Positions 1 through 5,853 are shown, counted from the first letter of the stretch. The stretch: 6,845 nucleotides of DNA from Bacillota bacterium (GCA_023458855.1 JAEWWQ010000466.1:1-6845), one strand, 5' to 3'. Notes: a model not told the origin generated them from the letters alone. Translations and numbers: made by a program.

Positions 1-899
1 CGGTTAATGTCTCTTCCAATATTGCGGCTGTTATGATAACCGTTGATCAATTGGATGCCAGAATGGTTGAAATTCTGCTCCGGGTGATGGAGACACTTAA
101 TATACGGAAAGAAATCGTACATTTCCAAAGTCATGAAGAGAGTGCCTTTTATTATATTATGAACCAGTCACCGGACCTGTGGAAGTATCAGGTGGGGATT
201 TGTGATTTTGCACATGGATTTTTGAAAACATATTGTCTGGAAACGAATAGAAGAACTGTTCCTATGGTCTCTTATATAGAAGAAAAGGATTATCCGGAGA
301 TTGCGGAACGGAATGATGAGCAATTTCTGAGGGCAGCAGTTGATTTATGTAAGGAACGTATTGTAAGCTCCGTATTTTTAATCGGAGAGGATTTTCAGGG
401 GGAATGGTGTAAACGGACTTTAGGATACCTATGTAATGGAAGAAGGGTATTTCAAGGGAATAATCTCTATAGCAAAGGTGCCTGTTATGCAATCAGGGAA
501 AGGGTAACTCCGGGTACTTTAAGCAAAGAATACGTATTTTTAGGAAAAGAAAAACTAAAATCGAATATCGGGATGAAGGTAGAAAAAAATAAAGAAGAAC
601 TCTATTATGCCTTATTAGATGCAGGGGAAAACTGGTATGATGCCAAAAAAGAAGTAGACTTTTTACTGGAAGGCGGGAATGTCATCTCTATATTTATAAC
701 ACCTTTGAATGAAAACGAAAATAAGGTGGCTGATGTTGTATTATCCGAGATTCCCATGAGACCGAGGCGCGCAACACGCATTCATATGGAAGTAAGTCTG
801 AGGGCCGAAAATATATTGCATGTTTACTGCAAAGATATGGGATTCGGCGATATTTTCAAAGCAACAGATCTTGAATGGACAGAAGAATTTAAGTTATAG
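1..899 (+). CDS. Divergent Hsp70/actin-fold protein, 5' end cut off by the window (DUF5716-like)
   Basis: The frame is open from base 3 (10 codons before the first ATG at 33) with no upstream start or RBS, so this is the 3' part of a longer gene; 298 residues are visible. Numbering from the ATG at 33, the order matches DnaK from about its residue 140: ITVD (DnaK ITVP) at 2-5, a helix leading to HEESAFYY at 34-41 (DnaK EPTAAALAY), a phosphate-2-like strand GICDFAHGF at 55-63, an adenosine-motif-like VFLIGED at 114-120, SKGACYAI near 148-155, then a beta-sandwich-like tail with EIPMRPRR (239-246) and ENILHVYCKD (259-268), close to DnaK's GIPPAPRG and DGILHVSAKD. The glycines of the phosphate-2 loop (GGGT) are replaced. 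Only about 60 residues separate the phosphate-2 and adenosine motifs (about 145 in DnaK), so lobe IIB is small or absent, and no lid follows. I recall such Lachnospiraceae proteins being labelled DUF5716; this is unverified. ATPase or chaperone activity is inference and doubtful. The next gene begins 21 bases downstream. Confidence 0.75.
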   Translation, partial: VNVSSNIAAVMITVDQLDARMVEILLRVMETLNIRKEIVHFQSHEESAFYYIMNQSPDLWKYQVGICDFAHGFLKTYCLETNRRTVPMVSYIEEKDYPEIAERNDEQFLRAAVDLCKERIVSSVFLIGEDFQGEWCKRTLGYLCNGRRVFQGNNLYSKGACYAIRERVTPGTLSKEYVFLGKEKLKSNIGMKVEKNKEELYYALLDAGENWYDAKKEVDFLLEGGNVISIFITPLNENENKVADVVLSEIPMRPRRATRIHMEVSLRAENILHVYCKDMGFGDIFKATDLEWTEEFKL

Positions 900-920
900 G
901 TGAAAGGGGGACAAATTAAA

Positions 921-1760
921 GTGAGCAAGCTTATTCTGTGTATCGGCTCTTATGCAAAAACACCATACTGGGTAGACAGAAGTGAACTCAATTTATATTC
1001 AGTGGAAGAATTGTGCTTCTATATCCGTGAAAATGTTGTGCTGATTGATAAAGATTTTATGGATATACGCCTCTCTGAGTGGATAGAACAGGAGTGTGGC
1101 CTTCCAAAGCTGGGGCAGGAACTCATGTCCTGTATCAGACAAAAGGCATCACTTACTGTATTTATAAATGCAATTTTGAAAACAATTAATTATTGTACGG
1201 AAGAAGAGATAAAGGAGATTGACCGTCAGCTTCTTGAAAATGCAGATATGAATAATTGGGAGAAGCGGAAGAACAGGATAGATTTTTATTATAAGAACGG
1301 AAAGTATGCGGTAGCACTTCGCGAATATGAGATTCTCAGAAATGAACTGGGCAAAGAAGATATGAAACTTGCAGCCAGGATATCGTACAATATTGGCACT
1401 ATTTATGCACATTTATTTATTTTTGATATGGCGGCGGAAAGCTATCTTCGTTCTTTTAAAGAAGAAGAAAGTGAAGAGCGTTTTTTTGCATATCTGGCTG
1501 CAAAGAGGATGCTTTTATCGGACAAGGATTATATCGATTTCGTCGCGCAGGAATTAAGCCACTATGATATTTCCCTGCAGCTGGAAAAAACAATTGAGAA
1601 TTTGAATAACCTTTGGGAGGAAAGTGAAGAAAAGCACATGCTGGATGAATTGCAGGAGTGGAGAAAGGATCAGCGCGTAAAGGAATATTATGATGCCATA
1701 GAGCAGCTTACGAATCAACAGAAGGATAAATACAGAGAGAATATGCTGAACAGCCGTTAG
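921..1760 (+). CDS. Conserved hypothetical protein with TPR-like helices
   Basis: I do not recognise a named family. A GTG start at 921 is preferred over the in-frame GTG at 900 because GAAAGGGGG (902-910) lies 10 bases upstream of it; the product is then 279 aa. The N-terminal ~95 residues form a compact mixed region beginning SKLILCIGSYAKTPYW. Residues about 113-185 look like two tetratricopeptide-type helical pairs: WEKRKNRIDFYYKNGKYAVA followed by ALREYEIL, then ISYNIGTIYAHLFIFDMAAE followed by SYLRSF, with the small/aromatic spacing typical of TPRs. The C-terminal ~80 residues are charged and helical. There is no signal peptide or membrane segment, so it is probably cytoplasmic. It lies 21 bases after the Hsp70-like gene and 25 bases before the membrane coiled-coil gene, so the three are almost certainly co-transcribed. 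TPR proteins often act as Hsp70 partners or scaffolds; that role here is inferred from context only. Confidence 0.8.
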   Translation: MSKLILCIGSYAKTPYWVDRSELNLYSVEELCFYIRENVVLIDKDFMDIRLSEWIEQECGLPKLGQELMSCIRQKASLTVFINAILKTINYCTEEEIKEIDRQLLENADMNNWEKRKNRIDFYYKNGKYAVALREYEILRNELGKEDMKLAARISYNIGTIYAHLFIFDMAAESYLRSFKEEESEERFFAYLAAKRMLLSDKDYIDFVAQELSHYDISLQLEKTIENLNNLWEESEEKHMLDELQEWRKDQRVKEYYDAIEQLTNQQKDKYRENMLNSR

Positions 1761-1785
1761 CAGTAAACGGGGAGAGGAACCTATT

Positions 1786-2955
1786 ATGAGATGGTTTAAC
1801 AAACTTTTTAAACGCAAAAAAATGCAACAGGAAGAACTTTATGAAGAGGAAGGGAATTGGGAAGAGGATATTCTGAAAAGGGAGAACATCAATATCAATG
1901 ATGAAGCGGAGCGTGAAAAATATGTGCGCAGCTGCCTTGAACAGATTGCAGAAGCATCCAGGGAAATGGATGAGTTAACTTCGGAATACAATATGGTTAC
2001 TTCTTATCTGACGGATATGGAAGAGGTAGAGGCACTTCCGAGAGAAGAGAAGCAGTTAATTGCAGAACGTGCAGAAAAAGTAGTAAATCTGATCGGAGAA
2101 CAAAAAAGATATCAAAGAAATCCTTCCCGGATGGCGGACCGGGATTTTAAGCATATGGAGCGGATTCAGACGGAAATGCCGGAAGGATATGTCAGCCTGA
2201 AGGAATGTGAAGAATATCATGAATTGGTAAAAGACGATCTGATGCGTCTTTCGGGCGAGCGGCATGCGTATTATTATCGAAAAAATGAGCTGCATGTAAT
2301 GATAGAGAACACAAGAGGCATGGCTGTGGTTACAATAATTGCAATGTTCACAATCTGTATCATTCTGTTGATTCTACAGATGTCGCTGGATATGAATGTG
2401 AAGCTGGGATATTTATTTACGGTTGGTGCGGGTGCATTCGGACTTACTTTTTTTTATATCAAACATATGGATGCTGTAAAGGAATTGAAAAAAGTAGAGC
2501 ACGGAATCAATAAACTGATATTATTGCAGAATAAAGTAAAGATCCGTTATGTAAATAATACCAATCTGTTAGACTATCTGTATGTGAAATATGGTGTGCA
2601 ATCTGCAGCTCGTCTAAAAGAGTTGTGGGATCTGTTCATTGTGGAAAGAGAAGAACGGGCCAAAGTGGAAAGAGCAAATGAGGAGCTGGATTTCTATAGT
2701 GACGGCCTGATATCTCTGTTGGGTAAATATCATATCAAGGATCCAAGTGTCTGGATCAGGCAGGCGGATGCACTACTGGATAATAAGGAAATGGTGGAAA
2801 TCAGACATAATCTGATTGTGAGAAGACAACAATTGCGAAAGCAGATGGAATATAATAAGGACATCGCCAATAGTGCTCAGGCTGAGGTGAAAGATTTGGT
2901 CACCTCCTATCCCAAATATGCTCAGAAAATACTGGCAATTGTTTCAGAATATTGA
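1786..2955 (+). CDS. Coiled-coil protein with a central transmembrane hairpin, function unknown
   Basis: This gene encodes 389 aa; GGGGAGAGG (1769-1777) precedes the ATG by 8 bases. The N-terminus is a short basic, amphipathic stretch (MRWFNKLFKRKK) followed by acidic residues. Residues about 40-115 are long charged helices with heptad character. Two hydrophobic segments at about 179-200 (starting MAVVTIIAMF) and 207-226 (starting LGYLFTVGAG) are joined by only a few residues, forming a tight hairpin. Charged helices again fill about 227-389, with several Arg/Lys/Glu-rich stretches (for example VEREERAKVERANEELD). Lys and Arg flank the hairpin on both sides, so both large helical parts are predicted to face the cytoplasm. 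No catalytic motif and no J-domain HPD motif is visible. It is the last gene of the operon; its stop codon sits inside the -35 box of the next operon's promoter. A role as membrane anchor for the two upstream proteins is inference. Confidence 0.8.
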   Translation: MRWFNKLFKRKKMQQEELYEEEGNWEEDILKRENININDEAEREKYVRSCLEQIAEASREMDELTSEYNMVTSYLTDMEEVEALPREEKQLIAERAEKVVNLIGEQKRYQRNPSRMADRDFKHMERIQTEMPEGYVSLKECEEYHELVKDDLMRLSGERHAYYYRKNELHVMIENTRGMAVVTIIAMFTICIILLILQMSLDMNVKLGYLFTVGAGAFGLTFFYIKHMDAVKELKKVEHGINKLILLQNKVKIRYVNNTNLLDYLYVKYGVQSAARLKELWDLFIVEREERAKVERANEELDFYSDGLISLLGKYHIKDPSVWIRQADALLDNKEMVEIRHNLIVRRQQLRKQMEYNKDIANSAQAEVKDLVTSYPKYAQKILAIVSEY

Positions 2956-2980
2956 CATTAAGAGGCCTCTATGATACTAT
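2952..2980 (+). promoter_or_regulatory. SigmaA-type extended -10 promoter of the amino acid ABC operon
   Basis: TTGACA at 2952-2957, a 17-base spacer and TACTAT at 2975-2980, with TG at 2972-2973 giving an extended -10. Transcription should begin near 2987, leaving a leader of about 40 bases. The -35 box contains the TGA stop of the coiled-coil gene (2953-2955). The spacer holds a perfect 10-base palindrome, AGAGGCCTCT (2961-2970). Confidence 0.8.
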
Positions 2981-2996
2981 TCATAAGTATTTATGG

Positions 2997-3018
2997 TTTA
3001 GCGTGATAAATCACTAAA
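2997..3018 (+). repeat. Imperfect inverted repeat abutting the RBS of the binding-protein gene
   Basis: GTGAT (3003-3007) and ATCAC (3010-3014) are perfect arms around AA. Outside them TTTA (2997-3000) can pair with TAAA (3015-3018) after a 2-base bulge. The right arm runs into the AAAGGAGG RBS at 3016-3023. It could be an operator downstream of the transcription start or a weak hairpin at the RBS; the two-base gap is too short for a stable RNA loop, so closing pairs would open and a DNA operator is somewhat likelier. It may also be chance. Confidence 0.35.
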
Positions 3019-3028
3019 GGAGGATATT

Positions 3029-3913
3029 ATGAAAAAAGTATTTGCATTACTAGGCACAATGGCGGTTGCAATGACTGTTTTGGCGGGTTGCGGAAGCAAG
3101 ACGGAAACAGCGGCAACAGAAACCACTACAACTGAAGCTGTAACAACAGAAACTGCAACAGAAGCAGTGACACAGGCAGAAGCAGAAGGGGAAACAGGTA
3201 CACTTGCTGATAAGAAGACGTTAACAGTTGGATTTGATGCAAATTTTCCACCATATGGCTATATGGATGAAAACGGAGAATATATAGGATTTGACTTGGA
3301 CCTTGCACAGGAAGTATGCGACCGTCTCGGCTGGGAGCTTGTAAAGCAACCGATTGACTGGGATTCCAAGGACATGGAATTGTCTTCCGGTTCTATTGAC
3401 TGTATCTGGAATGGATTCACCTACAATGGACGTGAAGATGACTATACATGGTCAGATCCTTATGTGGATAACAGCCAGGTATTTGTAGTATCAGCAGATT
3501 CAGGCATTAAGACGTTGGCTGATCTTTCTGGTAAGATTGTTGATGTACAGGCTGATTCCTCAGCGTTAGCAGCCCTGGAAGAAGAAACAAATGCTGACTT
3601 AACAGGTTCCTTTGCGGAAATGATCCAGGTGCCTGAATATAATACAGCATTTATGAACCTCGAAGCTGGTGCAGCAGATGCGGTCGCAATGGATATTGGT
3701 GTAGCAAATTATCAGATCTCATCTCGTGGGGATGAATTTGTTATATTGGAGGAGCCTTTATCAACAGAAGTATATGCTGTTGGTTTCCTGCTTGGAAATG
3801 AAGAATTAAGAGATGCTGTTCAAGAACAGCTGAATGCCATGGCAGAAGATGGAACATTTGGAAAAATTGCAGAAAAATGGGAATTAACAGACTGCGTTAT
3901 CATGGGTAAATAG
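3029..3913 (+). CDS. Polar amino acid ABC transporter substrate-binding lipoprotein (SBP_bac_3)
   Basis: This 294-aa protein is a cell-surface lipoprotein that captures an amino acid for the permease and ATPase encoded next. AAAGGAGG (3016-3023) sits 5 bases before the ATG. A lipoprotein signal peptide ends in the lipobox LAGC with Cys21 as lipidation site; a Thr/Glu/Ala-rich linker covers about 25-60. The binding domain starts at TLTVGFDANFPPYGY (64-78), and GFDLDLAQEV (87-96) matches the family-3 signature. Arg135 in NGRED fits the arginine that holds the ligand carboxylate in HisJ/GlnH-type proteins, and Asp222 in AVAMDIG fits the residue that holds the amino group, so an amino acid ligand is well supported. 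WNGFT (127-131) is a distinctive stretch before Arg135. The exact amino acid (cystine, glutamine or a basic residue) cannot be told. A strong own promoter lies just upstream and a stem-loop just downstream, which fits high expression of the binding protein. Confidence 0.95.
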   Translation: MKKVFALLGTMAVAMTVLAGCGSKTETAATETTTTEAVTTETATEAVTQAEAEGETGTLADKKTLTVGFDANFPPYGYMDENGEYIGFDLDLAQEVCDRLGWELVKQPIDWDSKDMELSSGSIDCIWNGFTYNGREDDYTWSDPYVDNSQVFVVSADSGIKTLADLSGKIVDVQADSSALAALEEETNADLTGSFAEMIQVPEYNTAFMNLEAGAADAVAMDIGVANYQISSRGDEFVILEEPLSTEVYAVGFLLGNEELRDAVQEQLNAMAEDGTFGKIAEKWELTDCVIMGK

Positions 3914-3922
3914 GAATTTTTG

Positions 3923-3947
3923 AGGGGCAGGCATTATTGCCCCTTTT
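3923..3947 (+). terminator. Intercistronic stem-loop, partial terminator or mRNA stabiliser
   Basis: AGGGGCA (3923-3929) pairs perfectly with TGCCCCT (3938-3944) around an 8-base loop, followed by only a short T run (3944-3947). It lies 10 bases after the binding-protein stop and before the permease RBS. The weak T tract suggests partial termination or protection of the upstream message from 3' decay, either of which would give more binding protein than permease and ATPase. Confidence 0.6.
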
Positions 3948-3997
3948 CACGTATAGGATTCAAGTTGTTTTTAATACGTATGGAGGATATAAAAAGT

Positions 3998-4648
3998 ATG
4001 GATATAGGTAAGATGTTAGGACAATTAGGAAGTGGAATGATCACGTCGACGGAGATTTTCCTGTTGACCTTGTTGTTCTCGCTGCCGTTAGGATTAATAA
4101 TATCCTTTGGACGTATGTCAAAAAGCGGAATTGTAAAAACAATTACAAAAGTATACATTTCGATTATGAGGGGAACGCCATTGATGCTGCAGCTGATGGT
4201 CGTTTATTTTGGACCGTTCTATCTGTTTGGGATGAAGATCAGTGCGGGCTATCGCTTTACGGCTGTTATTATTGGATTTGTATTGAACTATGCGGCATAT
4301 TTTGCAGAAATATACCGTTCGGGAATTGAGTCTATGCCGGTCGGACAGTATGAAGCCTGCAAGGTATTGGGGTACAGTAAGACCCAGACATTTGGTAAGA
4401 TTATTCTCCCACAGGTAATTAAGAGGATCCTGCCTCCTATTACAAATGAAGTAATTACCTTAGTCAAAGATACTTCTCTTGCCATGGTCATAGCAGTCTC
4501 AGAGATGTTTACGACGGCAAAAGCAATTGCAGCCTCACAGACCACGATGGTACCTTTTATTGTTGCAGCAATTTTTTATTATGTATTTAACTTACTCGTG
4601 GCTGCCGGAATGGAATATTCAGAAAAAAAATTGAGCTATTACAGATAG
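3998..4648 (+). CDS. Polar amino acid ABC transporter permease (HisM/GlnP type)
   Basis: This is the membrane channel subunit, normally a homodimer when only one permease gene is present, as here. The start at 3998 is chosen because TGGAGG (3981-3986) lies 11 bases upstream and the product (216 aa, MDIGKMLGQL...) has the usual family length; the open frame extends back to a TTG at 3920 through the intercistronic stem-loop, and an ATG at 3980 overlaps the RBS. Features: a first membrane segment about 15-35, the conserved RGTPLMLQL at 58-66, a segment about 87-106, the family motif GIESMPVGQYEACKVLG at 109-125, and the EAA-loop continuation ending IILPQ (135-139), which docks on the ATPase. A last membrane segment lies about 183-205. 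Seventeen bases separate it from the ATPase gene. Confidence 0.93.
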   Translation: MDIGKMLGQLGSGMITSTEIFLLTLLFSLPLGLIISFGRMSKSGIVKTITKVYISIMRGTPLMLQLMVVYFGPFYLFGMKISAGYRFTAVIIGFVLNYAAYFAEIYRSGIESMPVGQYEACKVLGYSKTQTFGKIILPQVIKRILPPITNEVITLVKDTSLAMVIAVSEMFTTAKAIAASQTTMVPFIVAAIFYYVFNLLVAAGMEYSEKKLSYYR

Positions 4649-4665
4649 AAGGGTAAGGGAAGAGT

Positions 4666-5433
4666 ATGAATTTATTAGAGATTAATCATATGAAAAAAGG
4701 ATTTGATGGTCTGAGCGTATTACAGGATATTTCCCTTACTGTAAAAGAGGGAGAGGTGGTATCTATAATTGGCCCGTCCGGTTCGGGTAAATCTACCTTG
4801 TTACGCTGTGCAACTATGCTTGAAACCATGGATGACGGAGAGCTGATTTATCTTGGGGAAAAAGCTGCATGGAGTGAAGCTGGTAAAGAAGGCAACCACA
4901 GCGTATATGCAACTAAGGCGGAACTTAAAAAGATTCACAAATATTTTGGATTGGTTTTTCAGAATTTTAACCTGTTTCCTCATTATAATGTCTTGAAAAA
5001 TATTATTGATGCACCCATCAGTGTAGATAAAATATCGAAAAAGGAAGCGGAAGCCAGAGCTGATAAACTATTAAAGCAGTTGGGACTTGAAGATAAGAAG
5101 GATGCGTATCCTTATCAATTGTCTGGTGGTCAGCAGCAAAGAGTGTCAATTGCAAGAGCACTTGCACTGCAACCTAAAATTTTATATTTCGATGAACCGA
5201 CAAGTGCGCTGGATCCGGAATTGACAGGTGAAGTATTGCGTGTCATAAAAGAACTTGCCAATGAAAAAATGACTATGATTATTGTTACACATGAGATGCA
5301 GTTCGCCAAAGAACTGTCGGACCGGATCATTTTTATGGAACAGGGAATGATTCAGGAGCAGGGAACACCGGAGGAAATATTTAATTCGGGTAATGAGCGT
5401 GTGCGCGAATTTATTGGGAAATTTCAGGGTTGA
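4666..5433 (+). CDS. Polar amino acid ABC transporter ATP-binding protein (HisP/GlnQ type)
   Basis: This cytoplasmic ATPase (255 aa) drives the importer. All motifs are intact: Walker A GPSGSGKST (36-44), Q-loop Gln99 in VFQNFNLFP, signature LSGGQQQR (152-159), Walker B ILYFDEP (172-178) with catalytic Glu177, D-loop SALD (180-183) and switch His209 in VTHEM. The FNLFPH stretch after the Q-loop is typical of the polar amino acid subfamily. The region between the first beta sheet and the Q-loop (about 63-95) is longer than in E. coli GlnQ (240 aa) by roughly a dozen residues, which accounts for most of the extra length. AAGGGA (4655-4660) precedes the ATG by 5 bases. It is the last gene of the operon and is followed by a strong terminator. 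Confidence 0.95.
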   Translation: MNLLEINHMKKGFDGLSVLQDISLTVKEGEVVSIIGPSGSGKSTLLRCATMLETMDDGELIYLGEKAAWSEAGKEGNHSVYATKAELKKIHKYFGLVFQNFNLFPHYNVLKNIIDAPISVDKISKKEAEARADKLLKQLGLEDKKDAYPYQLSGGQQQRVSIARALALQPKILYFDEPTSALDPELTGEVLRVIKELANEKMTMIIVTHEMQFAKELSDRIIFMEQGMIQEQGTPEEIFNSGNERVREFIGKFQG

Positions 5434-5473
5434 TACGACATTTTTAAGAACAGATAAATTGCAGGAGTGGAAT

Positions 5474-5494
5474 ATGTATATCAAACAGGGATAG
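5474..5494 (+). other. Possible six-codon mini-ORF running into the terminator stem
   Basis: ATG at 5474 opens MYIKQG and stops at TAG 5492-5494. AGGAG (5463-5467) lies 6 bases upstream, a good RBS distance. The last codons and stop lie in the 5' arm of the terminator hairpin. A short ORF of this size can arise by chance, and no gene follows within 400 bases, so a role is uncertain. Confidence 0.25.
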
Positions 5495-5532
5495 TAAAGG
5501 CATTTGCTTTTACTATCCCTGTTTAGTTTTTT
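5483..5532 (+). terminator. Strong rho-independent terminator of the amino acid ABC operon
   Basis: A perfect 16-base stem (5483-5498 with 5509-5524) extends by one G-U and two G-C pairs to a 4-base loop (5502-5505). It is followed, after AG, by six T residues (5527-5532). It lies 49 bases after the ATPase stop and closes the operon before the next transporter. Confidence 0.92.
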
Positions 5533-5747
5533 ATGTATAAGTAAGATGTGACTAAAGTGACTACATTCGGCGTGACAAAGAAAAAAGCAATAAATTAAGT
5601 TATGTTTAGTAAAATAATTTATGTAAAAAATGGAAAAGTCAAGTAAAAACGCATGGTATAAATATAATCAAGAAACATAAAGGTATATAAATAGCATAAA
5701 AGAAATAGAAAATATAGAAAAACAGTGTACAAAATAACGAAAAGATA
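5533..5747. other. A/T-rich intergenic stretch with no gene seen
   Basis: No open frame with an RBS and no RNA gene was recognised on either strand. Present are a short direct repeat, GTGACTA, at 5548-5554 and 5557-5563, an 8-base inverted repeat ATAAATTA (5590-5597) / TAATTTAT (5615-5622) that encloses one copy of the GTTTAGT element, and a long run of A-rich sequence up to the promoter at 5748 that could serve as an UP element or bend DNA. Confidence 0.6.
5598..5613 (+). promoter_or_regulatory. Distal copy of the TAWGTTTAGT element (candidate operator)
   Basis: AGTTATGTTTAGTAAA differs at only one of 16 bases from 5838-5853. It lies about 135 bases upstream of the -35 box and is enclosed by an inverted repeat with 8-base arms. 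The distance and near identity make it a candidate auxiliary site for a repressor that loops DNA; no regulator gene is in the window. Confidence 0.5.
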
Positions 5748-5776
5748 TTGACAATTAGTTATAAAGGTGTTATCCT
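5748..5776 (+). promoter_or_regulatory. Extended -10 promoter of the sugar-type binding-protein gene
   Basis: TTGACA at 5748-5753, a 17-base spacer and TATCCT at 5771-5776, preceded by TG at 5768-5769. The -35 is perfect; the -10 keeps four of six consensus bases and is helped by the TG. Transcription should start near 5783, giving a leader of about 113 bases that contains three copies of the GTTTAGT element. Confidence 0.75.
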
Positions 5777-5791
5777 CAGATTACTTAATAA

Positions 5792-5815
5792 AACTAAACA
5801 TAGAACTAAACATAA
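5792..5815 (-). repeat. Tandem pair of ACTAAACATA elements just downstream of the promoter
   Basis: Two adjacent 12-base units, AACTAAACATAG (5792-5803) and AACTAAACATAA (5804-5815), are identical except for the last base. On the - strand each reads TATGTTTAGT, the same element as at 5601-5610 and nearly that at 5841-5850. They begin about 10 bases after the predicted transcription start, a place where a bound protein would block RNA polymerase. Confidence 0.7.
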
Positions 5816-5837
5816 AATGGAAGTAAAAACCAAAATT

Positions 5838-5853
5838 AGTTAAGTTTAGTAAA
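5838..5853 (+). promoter_or_regulatory. Proximal + strand copy of the TAWGTTTAGT element
   Basis: AGTTAAGTTTAGTAAA, 15 of 16 bases identical to 5598-5613. It lies in the leader about 43 bases before the start codon. Its GTTTAGT is complementary to the ACTAAAC of the tandem pair, so the elements form an inverted set in DNA and could also pair in the transcript. Confidence 0.55.

Noticed and set aside
900..920. GTG start at 900 for the TPR-like protein
   Set aside because: The seven extra codons are the RBS region itself (GAAAGGGGG); the GTG at 921 is correctly spaced from it.
1786..2955. J-domain partner for the Hsp70-like protein within the coiled-coil gene
   Set aside because: There is no HPD tripeptide or J-domain helix pattern in the protein.
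3920..3997. Longer permease reading from a TTG at 3920
   Set aside because: The extra 26 residues would be coded through the intercistronic stem-loop, have no RBS and resemble no permease N-terminus; the ATG at 3998 has TGGAGG and gives the family length.
5182..5484. A 100-residue open frame on the - strand
   Set aside because: It covers Walker B, D-loop and H-loop coding sequence of the ATPase and has no RBS; antisense shadow.
5641..5660. CcpA catabolite (cre) site around AAAACGCATGG
   Set aside because: Only the central ACG fits; the outer TG and CA of the cre consensus are missing.
5657..5668. TATAAA and TATAAT sequences as alternative promoters
   Set aside because: Both lack a credible -35 at 16-18 bases upstream, and such strings are common in this A/T-rich stretch; TATAAA does have a TG one base before it, so weak activity is not excluded.
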